Below, piece after piece: positions 10,192 to 20,068 of a DNA stretch of 30,005 bases. The position numbers were made by a program, and so were the translations under genes. Location of the stretch: contig JAWQRN010000418.1 of the NCBI GenBank assembly GCA_033557685.1, positions 1 through 30,005 on the forward strand, written 5' to 3'. The notes beneath the pieces are model-generated. The model had not been told where the DNA came from. It was given only the letters and a program-made list of their open reading frames with translations, and did not search any database. Positions within the stretch are counted from its first letter, which is position 1; every line of letters begins with the position of its first letter. This DNA comes from Sperchopsis tessellata (Eukaryota > Arthropoda > Insecta > Coleoptera > Hydrophilidae).

Positions 10192-13100
10192 TTAAACAAC
10201 TCCAAAATGAACAACTTTGATTTTCGGCTGTGAAGAAGTCTCACTAGCTTCACTCTTACGAATGGGCGTAAAATCTTTTAAGTAATCTTCATTGGGGTGA
10301 CATAGAGGTAGACTATCTGCTAGTTCTTTTTGAGGGTCCATCACATGTGCAGGCAATGGAGGTCTTACAGGCCTCTTAACTTCTGGCACGATGAAAGCAG
10401 TCACGGTATCTGAAAATTTAACCTTGGCTTGTGGCTTCTTCTGCACACCTACAGACTGTGAAAATTGATGATTTGTTAACCGTTGGGAGAGATGCTGAGC
10501 TGATGATTGGGATAAATGTTGACCCCCTAATGACTGAGGCAGATGCTGGCCTCCTGATGACTGGGACAGACTTTCAGCTCTTGTTAATTGGTACATATTT
10601 TCACCTTTTGATGACGAAGACAAATTTTCATCTCTCGATAATTGAAAGAGATGCTGACCCCCTAATGATTGAGACAGATGTCTACTTCCTAATAATGGCG
10701 AAATATACTGAGCCCCAATTGATTGGGAGACACTTTCACCTCTGGATAATTGGTACATATTCTCACCTCTTGATGACTGGGACAAATTTTCACCTCTTGA
10801 TGATTGAGACACATTTTCACCTCTTGATGATTGAGACATATTTTCACCTCTTGATAATTGGGACATATTTTCACCTCTTGACGATTGGGATAGATACATA
10901 GGCCCTAGAGATTGAGACAAATTATGGATTCCTGTAGATTGTGACAGATGATGCACTCCTAGAGGTTGGGGAAGATGTACAGCAGGCGTTTTAGATGACA
11001 CAAGTGTGTTATGTAAAAGAGGTGGTGTGATTGGTAGAGGAGGTGGTACTATCATAGAATGAACGGAAGGATATGTTTTTGGGTCAGAAGTGGTGAAAGA
11101 ATTATTGTTCATGTTAGAAATGTTTGGTACACTAACAGTTTGGGAGTTACCACCGAAACCTGGTATCGACCTACTTGATATGGACGGGTACGAAAACGTA
11201 GGTAAAGGAGGGTTCATTTGATTTGATGACAGTTGTACAGAGTTTGAAAAGCTTACAGTAGGTATACCCAGTTGCGAACTAGATGTTCCTATTTGCGACG
11301 AAGGAATGTCCAACTTAGATGTTGGTATGCCTAATTGTGATGCAGATAAACCAAGCTGTGATGTGAGGGTATTCGCATTAACTGTAGGTGTAATTGGCAA
11401 AGGAGGTGCCACAGGCAAAGGTGGTGTCGACATTGTTGAGTTCATTTGAAGGTTTCGGGTATACATCGATTGAGATGGAGGGAGCGGTGGTTTACTTATA
11501 AGAGGTTTGGTAAAATTGATTTTTGGAAGGTCTATGTTTGGTATTGGAGGTATATAAGTGCTGTAGCTAACTGTAGGTTTAAAAGTTTTCGGATTTACAG
11601 AATTAAAATTTGTCGTTAAGTAATTATCACTATTGTTGGAATGTGTTGTATATGGATTTGTATTAAAAGATGTCCTTTGAAGATCCGGATCGTCTCCGGA
11701 ACTACATTCTTCGCTGCTACTGGTTTCAGAGCACTGCGAACATGATGATCTTGAACAGTTTGAGGCTAAAAAAATCAAAATTATTAGATTCTTAATAATA
11801 TTGCAAAATCTATAATAGGCAAACAAAAAATTGTGAACATATTTGTATAGTATAATATATTTTGGTCGTTCCTTTTCTTATCAAATAAGCTTTATTTACT
11901 GTGGCATTCCAAAGGTCAAATTATTGCTGTTGTCAGTATCTAAGCAAGAAGTAGAGTCATATCTTCTCAACACGTAGTTTCAATCAAGATATTCTGTGAC
12001 TGGTAAACTCTTTGCTTATTCTTCTTCTGATTATTTTATATTATCTTATAATAACTCTATATTTTGTGTGTGTGAATCATTTAGGCAAGTGTCAGCAGAA
12101 GAGCCTAAAATTTTATATAAGCATCCTCCTTCAATTGTGGGTGTTCATCCCCACAAAATTGTGCAGAAGTTTAGGCTATCTAGATGTTCCGACCCTTTCC
12201 TCATAAAAAAATCTTTTAAGTATACAGGCTGTAATTACCAATGCATTAGAACCATACCAAGAGGACTGTGATAGAAACCTAATGATATTGGGTATGGATA
12301 ATTTAATGAAGAGAGCTAAGGACCAAATATGAAGAGAACAATTGAAATTATAATGAGCTTTTATGTGCTAGAGAACCATAAAACATAAACAATCAAAAAA
12401 CATATACATACTATAATAATTCCAAAAATATATACAAATATAAATTTTCAAAAAAGGATTAACTATATCAATTTTTATCAGTATTTTTTATTTGGTGTAT
12501 CATTTTTTCTAATAAAAAAAAAAAACAATTGAAGGTTACTGATTAACTATCCCGAGGAAACTTGTTAAGTGTCTCTGGTTTTATCCAAGAGACGAAATTT
12601 CTTTCTGACAGTTCAATAACAAATTAACCGCGAAAACGCACAAAAGGTGGCGCTACACACAATATACTAATAATAAAAATAATATAGAAAATTTTGCATC
12701 TAAACGAACGTTATTCTACCAATATTTGTTTGAAAACAAAACAAAATAGTAAGAATGAGTGAGCATATAGATATACTGAAATATAAAGCACAAAAAATCG
12801 ACACTCTCCTACAAGACCTAACAATCCAAATTCAAAACATTGAAACAACATCCACTTCAGACTGTATACCAAGCATTGTGCAGTGCTTAAAATGTTTCGA
12901 GCAAGCTGACAAGGAAATGAGCAACCTGATTGAATCAACAAGGGAGCAGAATTCAGTCTACAAAGAAGCAGTCCAAAAAGCAAAAAGTGAGGTTAATTCT
13001 GTTTCATCCGCAATTTCATCTTTAGAAAAAGATTCAGGGATTATTATACAAGGTGAGAAATGTGAAGGCCTTCAAACGAAACATGATGCTGGAGAAGTAT

Positions 13101-16100
13101 GTGAATCGGAAGAAAATGGGCTTGATAATGGTGAGAAGATTATGAAAAATGGTACGAACATTCGTAGCATATTGAAAAAATCCAGCATTAATGCTATGAT
13201 CATTCCCGATTTGCCTGGATGTTTAATCAATGACTCAGCAAATCACAGAAACACATCTCTTAGTTCTGATGTGTTTGATTTGTCATTGCCAGAACTTCCC
13301 AAAATCACTTTCGATTAGTGATAATTATGTGATAAACAATTTTTTTTATTATATGTACGTATGACACTGCCATTTAATTTTGATTCAATAAATTTCTGTG
13401 ATAGAAAAATAAGTAGATTGTTTTATAAACATTTCCATATTCTTATAAAAACCAAAATAAATGCATTCTTAAGTGCAAAAGGCTCTTAAGAGTATTATTA
13501 AAAACAAGTTTTGGAGACAAAGAAATCATTGATTTTAAAAATAATAAACTACCATACCTTCACTGGAACATCGACTTAGCAATGCCGAAGCTTGAGCTCT
13601 AGCGGCAGCTGCCATTTCCGTCTGTCCTATTGTAACAGCAATGTAGTGTAGATCCATAAATAGATCGTGGTGTCCTAAATCAACAGCTAATAAAAACGCA
13701 GTTTCAAACATGCCACACCTCATCAACTGATGAAAAAATCTTCTAGTCATCGCTTTGACCTTCAAAAAGAAACATAATCGCTATAACAAAAATATTGCTT
13801 AATTTTTTAAAAAGGTGTTAGTGCAAGGGTGTACCATTTCCTTTTAACTTAAAATCAATATTTAAAAGCAGGTGAAATTGGTAAAAAAAATATATAAATT
13901 AAAATATATATTTAAATATGTTTTGTAAAATATTAGGAGAGTATGTAATAGACAAGGAGCAAGAGGTGGCAACGTAAGAAGAGGTTATGGGAAAATATGG
14001 ATGGGAGAATACTGCCTGATTGTGTAACAGACCATTTAATGATTAAGGAAACATCAAGATGTCAATAAAAAACAGAAGAGTGGATAGTGTAAAAATCAAA
14101 AGCAAAATACGCAGGACTAGTAATCCTGCCATTTAAGTCAAAACTCTTTTTCTAAAAGATAAATTGCGATAAAAAGTCTTATGGTGTCCCATGCTCCTCA
14201 ACATGTGACAAGTTCTTACCTATAGACAAATGAAAATTCAGATCTGAAAAGTGCCAAAATTTGGTCCACTTGCATGGAATATTTTTAAGGTGATCAATGG
14301 AGTACGAAAGACTAATAACTAAAAATCAAACTTACCTGTGCCCCAAACCGATGCCTGATCTCAACATTCAACGGAGTACCAGGGCTATGAAAACTACCCA
14401 AAGCACGCTGCAATGCCTGAGCATTTTCTTCAGTCAATGGCAATTTCATCAAATACGCCACAATTCTTTGCAACGCTATAAAACACTGCTCATTCCAGTC
14501 CCAACTCAACAATAAGTTAATTGCTTTATTAATTTTTCCATTCGATAAATATCTTTCGACTAGCGCTAAAAAACTTAATGATTTTTCACAGTGGGTCACT
14601 AAAATCAAAGGTCCATGTTCCACAATAACCAAGAGATCTTTATAACTCCAATTTATACAATCTAAAATAGGTTGAGAGTTGAAATAACTCGATAAATCTA
14701 ACTGGAGGGTGGCGTTACTGTCTTCCCCCATCAGCTGGCTCTTAATATTGTTTAAAGCAGTATCGAAATATTGTATCTGGCCTCGTTCATTAGATATAAC
14801 AGCTATCGCTCCACTGGTATTCCAGGCTACTAGCGTTGGTATAAAAGATGCTTTTACTATTCTTGTAGAGCCTCGGTTTCGATCTAAAAGTGCTACGCTT
14901 CCATCTATGCATCCTAATAACAACCTACTTTCATTTTCTGTTAGAGATGAACAACTCACTTGCGTTTGTAAAGGAACTGCAGTTATAGTTGCTCGTTTTA
15001 ATGTACTTGCTATTAATTCTAATACACTAACTTCTATGGAAACAGCACCTGAAAATTTACATAAAATCAATGTGTCATTTTATTTAATAAATGATTACTA
15101 AAATAATTTAATATAATTGTAAACAGACATTCTAGTGCAATAAAGTAATAATGGAGGTACTGATGAAGAATAAATCACAACTACAACAAGGTCAAGAATA
15201 TAAATACTAATTCAGTGCGTAGACTTCCATTGCCACAGTAAATATCTTCAGGTTTTCCAGGAGATAACCGTGTGTTAGCTTTTGTTTTTGCCGACGTTTC
15301 GTCCACCGTTGCAGGGGATATTATCAAAGGCATGTAGCTCTTAAAAGTGCTAATTAAACATTGCCATGTAGCTCTGAAAAGTGCTAGATGTAGGTGCCGA
15401 CCTGCTCTAAAAAGTGCTAATAATAGAATAACATGTAGCTCTCAGAAGTGCTAGTCAAGAAATTAATTTAAACCTGAAGATAACTATAAATATTGATTGT
15501 CAATAGACAAAAGTCCTGACATTGTCACAATTAATACATTGGTCACATACACATTTATAAATGTCACAAAACAGTTTAAAATCAGTAATACAAAAAAGCT
15601 TCATATGTTTTACAGGTGTGTACTTTGACTGACGAATTCTATTGGCGAAAAATCACACTGTAGATTGCTACGTCAAACAGCAAAGTTATTTGTAGGCCCA
15701 AAAGGAACTCCATAATTAAGTCTGTCAAATCATAGAAACATATATATGCTGATCATTGAGGCAAGACCTCATCAGAGCTCCTGGGAGTCCCCTTATAAAA
15801 GAAGGTGCTGAACTCATACAATGTTGGATTTACTCTACTTCTGTTAGTGTAGTGCATTATATAATTTCTATTGGAATGTTTCTTCTTTCAATTATACAGC
15901 CCACATAGGACTTATATCTTTTATAGATTTTTGGCCAAGTACCAATTCTGGATTTTGCCTGACATCTTCATAAATCAGATGTAAATTTTCTCTTAATTGT
16001 AAAATTTGTCTGTTGATTCAGTCTTCGAAGTTTTATTCTTTTGTTATAATATTCTTTTCTAGAAAAAAAGCTTTTAGTACATCTATTAAAACCTACTGCA

Positions 16101-19100
16101 ACACCTGAAATCTGTGATTCCCATCCAGAATCTCCACAAGTATTTTATACACTAACACCACAATAAAACAATTTAAAATAAGACAAAACAGCATGTGGAT
16201 TGACCAGACAACCATAACGAAAATCAAAAAGAGGGACAAACTTTATAAAAGGAAGAAAAAATATTCAAATAACCTACACTTAAAACAGGAATATAGAGAA
16301 ACAAAACAAAAGATGTTAAACAATATATAACAGAAAGAAAAAAGGCTTACATAAACAAAAAATTCTGGCATGCAATAAACAACCCAAGGAAAATGTGGTA
16401 AGCAATAAACTACACCCTAAATAACAAAATGGAGAACAAGAAATAAAACAGCAAACATTCTATATGACACAACAAATGAAATAGTAGAGTATGCAAGCAA
16501 TTATTGTGCAGTAATTGGAAAAATTCTAGAAAAGAACGGAGACCCAATTTGCACAACAACTTTTAACGAAAAGAAGTAATTTTATTTATTTAAATGCAAC
16601 TCAAATGAAGTAATGAAAGTAATAACAACCTTAAAAAATGGCAAGGGTCCAGGCAGTGACGGCACAAGAACAGAAATTATCAAAGAACTGGGTCAAGAAA
16701 TAATACCAACAAGTTTGAAAAATATAGTGTTTAGAACTGGTACGTTTCCAGAAAGCCTGAAAGAAACAACAATAGTGCCAATATACAAAGGTGGCGAAAA
16801 AAGTCTAATGAGCAATTACAGCCGCTAGTTCTAATATCTATTTTTGTAAAATTATAGAGAAAATCCTAAAGTGCAGACTAATAAACTATCTAAACAAGAC
16901 CCAGGTCATGAATAAGAAGCAGTATGCTTTCCAAAAAAGATCTAGCATAACTGCTATAAGTGACCTACTCAGTGACATACAGGAAGGTGTAGACAAAGGG
17001 GAGTATGTATATTATATAGACCTAAAAAAGGCCTTTGTTACAGTATCAAGAGAACTTCTCCTTGCCAAACTATCAAAAGCAGGCATTAGAGGAACACAAC
17101 ACAGAATCTTTGATATATTCCTGAAAAACAGAACCCAAATAACAAGTATCGATGGAACACAAAGCTCCAGCTCAACGACAACTTACGGAGTGCCGTAGGG
17201 AAATGTATTAGGACCCATACTTTACAACATATACATTAACGACCTACAGGAACAAAATCTTGAAGCATCATACTATATACATGTGGATGACTTTTGTCTT
17301 CTATACAGACAAAAGAGTTTCGAGATAATGAAAAACATTATCAACAGAGACATGATTCAACACTGAAAAACAAAATACATGGTACTCTCACAAGGACAAA
17401 ACAATCAAGACATCACTATACTTATAGAAGATGCTCAAATAGAAAAGGTAAAATCAATCATATACCTAGGGCTAACAACTGAGGAAAATCTCAAATGGAA
17501 CGAAAATACCGAAAAAAGTATCGAAGAAAATTGCTCCATTAATTGGACATCAAAATATCTATCTCTTACCACGAAGAAGCTAATATATAATGCACATATA
17601 TTATCCCACATCCACAACCAGATTAACGCCTGGGCAGCAACATCAAGAAAAAACATCCAAAGAATACAAATTTCACAAAATAAAGCAATAAAGGCAATAA
17701 GGAATCTAAATAGAAGAACACCCACACGACAACTCTACCAAACAGAGATGCAACTCCACACAAGGATAAACTATGAATAAATTCTCAGAATTAAACAAAT
17801 ATTGGGAGGACATATTAAGTTGAACATAATGATGGAAACGAAAAAAGAAACACATGAGCATGCACTCAGAAGACCAAATGACATCCATACGAACAAGCCA
17901 AATAAGGAAAAAAAAGAAAATTGATACAACACATAGGTGCTATACTATATAATCAACTACCAGAAGAAATAAAAAGCATACAAAAATTAAGTTAGTTTAA
18001 GAAAGCGCTAAAACAACAGATGATAAAGACACAACTAAGCGAACTCCAATGGAATTAATGCCTTCGAATCCTATAAGATACATCAAATTAGTATCCATGT
18101 ATACTACGTAGAAGCTATATAATTTAAATCAAATTAAATTTAATGTTTGATAGTCAGTGTTAATAGTCTGCAAACCTTATTCTTCACTGTAATAGCCTTA
18201 CCACCACAACATAATTCCACGCCTATAACAATGTCAGAATGCCCAGTGTTGAACACCATTGGTGACAAGGAATTCTCCGTGATGTTAAATATAATGTAAT
18301 CATTAATTAAACCCATAAAAGCCCACACTGAAGAAAGTTGAAAATCTAGTACTGTAAGTATATCTGAAACAAGTATTTTGAAAATTTTGCATTTGCAATC
18401 GCACGGTGGATTTCCAGACTAATTACCTGAGCAAAACCTGCACAGAAAAATAATTTCTCAAGAAAAATTGGCTGCGTTTGAAGGTTGATAGGCATCTTTC
18501 CTGAATTGTCACTGGGGATGAGACTTGAGTATATCACTAGAATACTTCTACTAAACATGAATCAACCCATACATACTTACAGTGGATTTAACAGTAAGGT
18601 TGTCTACACCAAAGAACAAAAAGTAAACAAGTTTCAGAAAAAGAACTATGATTATAGATTTCTAGGAATGAATCTGAAGAAGTTATGCTTTAAGAAAATA
18701 TTCCTAAGGGGTATGCTACAAATACACAAGCCCTTAAAAATACAATCCCACACTTTTTCTAGGAATAATCCACAATCCATTGGCAAAATAATTCGTTGCT
18801 CCACGACAACTGTCAATATGGATATCCATAACTATTACCGAGGAATTAAACCTATCAAACGACAAGGGGAAATTAGATTTTCTGTAACTAACACCAACCT
18901 CTTTGTGTAACTTTCTGCTCTACCACAATAAGAGTTTTGTGGCTTATTTTGCTAACAACTACAGTGATAGGTTCCCCATCTGTTTTCTTATACGATAACA
19001 AATCAGGTCCTCTAGCTCCAACCCAGTAGAAATGCAAGTTTGCCCGTTGATGGTCTTTTGCTAAAGGACTCCACGGTTGCGGATGCTCGGCACCTGACCT

Positions 19101-20068
19101 CCCCCATACTGCCAATAGTTCTCCGTGAAGGTATAAGTGCCTACGTGAGCCACCTTCTAAAACCCAACCATCTCTCCATGGACCCCCATGGCCAAGAATC
19201 CTACCATCTGTACAGGAACATATTACTTGTGAACCGGATATCACACCTAAAAAATAAGATATACAAATATAATATATACATTAAAATTTGCATTAAAAAA
19301 AAAATGAAATGGCCATTAGTAATCAAACTACGTATTAAAATTTTAAATATTAAATATATATAGCTTTTAATGTTGTGGATTGTGTTCTAATAATAAGTTA
19401 AAGATTGTTTACATACTTCAAATGTAATATTTAAATCGTTTCTTATTTTTTATATTGAAACTTTTTTTTTGTTTAAAAACACTCACCGTCACATATAAGT
19501 TCATTTTGAATCTTAGCACTCAATTGTTTATCAAATGAGATTGTCAATATATCACTAGTTTTTTGATTAACTGCAATAGACACTAAAATTCCACGAGTCA
19601 ACAGTAAATTGAGTTTGTTATTATCCCAGCTATGGCATACCACTTTATTCTGGTACAAATAATCCTCTAATTCTTTCAGACGGTCCTTAAGTTTAATCGG
19701 CCGCTTATTTAGTGGACTCCAAATTAGTCCACGTTCTTCACTATACGATTTCTTACTTTGTAAACATAGTGATTCATTGCTATCCTTTTTAGAATTATAT
19801 CTACAAAATAATAACAAGTTAACAAAACTAACTTAAGTGAGAAACAAATAGGGCAAGAGGTCATCATACTATAGAGTAGCTATACTAAAATTCAAAATTT
19901 AGCATGATACAGAAGCAACTAACTTCACAGGATGATTTGTTTATATTTTATTGAAGAATAATTCGTTATATATCTGTGTACTTACTTAAAACTTCCGTAA
20001 TCCGTGTCTTTTAAAGAGACTTCTTCCTGTGTTGTCCAAAAATGTAGTTCACTTATTAAGGTTAGCAT
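10192..20068 (-). CDS. fritz: Fritz / WDPCP planar cell polarity effector, six exons, complete
   Basis: Minus-strand join, in coding order: 20068-19986, 19800-19487, 19246-18899, 15048-14336, 13759-13558, 11765-10192; all GT...AG with matching phase, 1077 aa. Fritz belongs with Inturned and Fuzzy to the CPLANE module, which acts at basal bodies and in cortical polarity and actin organisation. Family marks: the N-terminus SELHFWTTQEE; the block RPIKLKDRLKELEDYL; a beta-propeller-like region to about residue 400; then LVERYLSNGKINKAINLLLSWDW; and RRFFHQLMRCGMFETAFLLAVDLG followed by DLFMDLHYIA. The C-terminus KIKVVHFGVV matches the family ending. From residue 554 on, the last exon is a long Ser/Pro-rich low-complexity tail with PPLP motifs, 9-residue tandem repeats and a possible PP1-docking KVKF near residue 1001. 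This tail is longer than in vertebrate WDPCP. The last exon's identity rests on strand, phase and C-terminal motif. Confidence 0.9.
10446..10950 (-). repeat. 27-bp tandem repeat coding a 9-residue repeat in the Fritz tail
   Basis: About 18 imperfect copies of a 27-base unit encode a 9-residue period with consensus SQSSRGENM, grading into SQSLGGQHL variants at both ends. The central copies are the most alike, suggesting recent expansion by unequal exchange or slippage. Because 27 is a multiple of three the frame is kept. The repeat also leaves other frames open, on both strands, which creates spurious reading frames. Confidence 0.9.
11255..11370 (-). repeat. Short SQLGIPT-type repeat in the Fritz tail
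   Basis: The translated tail carries repeated short units (SQLGLSA, SQLGIPT, SKLDIPS, SQIGTSS, SQLGIPT) with a period of seven residues. It is a second, older internal repeat, distinct from the 9-residue array. Confidence 0.7.
11766..12754. other. Part of Fritz intron 5 upstream of the nested gene
   Basis: AT-rich intron sequence. The acceptor of the last Fritz exon (TTGATTTTTTTAG on the minus strand) ends at 11766. Open stretches around 12000-12270 on the plus strand resemble no family known to me. A long A run is at 12516-12526. The region just before 12755 must hold the promoter of the nested gene. Confidence 0.5.
12755..13318 (+). CDS. Intronless nested gene, coiled-coil-rich protein of unknown function
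   Basis: Single-exon frame of 187 aa lying antisense inside intron 5 of Fritz, with its own AATAAA signal 68 bases after the stop. The start ATG has a favourable A at -3 (AAGAATGA). Residues 1 to about 105 are rich in Leu/Ile, Gln, Glu and Lys with heptad-like spacing (HIDILKYKAQKIDTLLQDL, then KCFEQADKEMSNLIE and SVYKEAVQKAKSEV), suggesting a helical coiled coil. The middle is acidic, and the C-terminal third has the basic patch NIRSILKKSS and ends in LSLPELPKITFD. I see no signal peptide, membrane segment or catalytic motif. The overall style recalls small spindle, kinetochore or scaffold subunits, but that is only an impression. An intronless gene inside an intron could be a retrocopy or a compact native gene. 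Confidence 0.7.
   Translation: MSEHIDILKYKAQKIDTLLQDLTIQIQNIETTSTSDCIPSIVQCLKCFEQADKEMSNLIESTREQNSVYKEAVQKAKSEVNSVSSAISSLEKDSGIIIQGEKCEGLQTKHDAGEVCESEENGLDNGEKIMKNGTNIRSILKKSSINAMIIPDLPGCLINDSANHRNTSLSSDVFDLSLPELPKITFD
13387..13392 (+). terminator. Polyadenylation signal of the nested gene
   Basis: AATAAA 68 bases after the stop at 13316-13318. It supports independent plus-strand transcription inside the Fritz intron. Confidence 0.65.
15293..15329 (-). ncRNA. Degenerate hammerhead-ribozyme-like motif
   Basis: The minus strand reads CTTTGATAATATCCCC, then TGCAACGG, then TGGACGAAACGTC. The right half has the GAAAC followed by GTC of a hammerhead core. The segment between can fold as stem II (TCC...GGA closing a TGCAA-containing loop). 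The left core, expected as CTGATGA, is changed to TTGATAA. Penelope-like elements are known to carry minimal hammerheads in their terminal repeats, which fits the sequence. It is probably inactive. Confidence 0.35.
15331..15453. repeat. Four imperfect direct repeats, unit CATGTAGCTCTNAAAAGTGCTA
   Basis: Copies at 15331-15352, 15365-15386, 15402-15420 (shortened) and 15432-15453. Spacing is irregular at 30 to 37 bases. They lie just beside the hammerhead-like motif and are probably part of the same terminal or untranslated element region. Confidence 0.75.
16180..18130 (+). mobile_element. 5'-truncated, inactive Jockey-superfamily LINE
   Basis: Same orientation as the window and antisense to Fritz, inside its intron 3. 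It starts in the linker (KKRDKLYKRKKKYSNN; NPRKMW) and so lacks the endonuclease. It goes on to the reverse transcriptase: LKNGKGPGSDG, FPESLKETTIVPIYKGGEK, KKQYAFQKRSSITAISDL, YIDLKKAFVTVS, GVP.GNVLGPILYNIYINDL and HVDDF. The motif A aspartate is replaced (KAFV instead of KAFD), and stops interrupt several joints. The tail (SISQNKAIKAIRNLNRRTP) corresponds to the region after the RT domain. The 3' end lies near 18130 in an AT-rich tail. 5' truncation is the usual result of incomplete target-primed reverse transcription. Confidence 0.85.
18131..18560 (-). other. Coding-like segment of unknown identity in Fritz intron 3
   Basis: On the minus strand a frame reading through 18365-18140 contains VWAFMGLINDYIIFNITENS and then SPMVFNTGHSDIVIGVELCC. 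It is preceded by a strong acceptor-like sequence (TTTTCAACTTTCTTCAG) and an upstream open stretch (18558-18430) ending in CAG followed by GTAATT. The composition looks like protein-coding sequence, but the two pieces do not join in phase, and I recognise no family. It is not needed for Fritz, whose exons 3 and 4 join cleanly without it. It could be a gene fragment or part of an unknown transposon. Confidence 0.3.

Larger units (their letters stand above)
15049..16180. other. Fritz intron 3, left part, with Penelope-like terminal sequence
   Basis: Non-coding. It includes a stretch (15240-15340) that on the minus strand reads like the conserved terminal motif of Penelope-like elements (GTGGACGAAACGTCGGC), a cluster of short direct repeats (15331-15453), and a longer anonymous region up to the LINE at 16180. 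I could not find a reverse transcriptase belonging to it here. Confidence 0.5.

Noticed and set aside
10431..10901. Plus-strand open frame of 156 codons rich in HLLMTGT-type repeats
   Set aside because: It is the complement of the 27-base repeat in the Fritz tail; a unit length divisible by three keeps several frames open. The translation is periodic and lacks any independent gene signal.
11996..12271. Plus-strand frame of 91 codons in Fritz intron 5
   Set aside because: No family resemblance, no clear start context and overlapping open frames in the same stretch; regarded as chance or unidentified remnant.
14709..15101. Plus-strand frame of 130 codons
   Set aside because: Complement of Fritz exon 4, whose minus-strand translation is strongly conserved.
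15745..15785. CTGATGAG on the minus strand as a second hammerhead core
   Set aside because: The sequence after a possible stem II (GGTCTTGCC) is TCAAT, not GAAA, so no catalytic core can be completed.
18485..18910. Plus-strand frame of 141 codons opposite the end of Fritz exon 3
   Set aside because: Lysine- and asparagine-rich translation typical of AT-rich DNA, no family resemblance, and partly complementary to a confirmed exon.
19040..19363. Plus-strand frame of 107 codons
   Set aside because: Mostly complementary to Fritz exon 3 and then running into low-complexity intron sequence.
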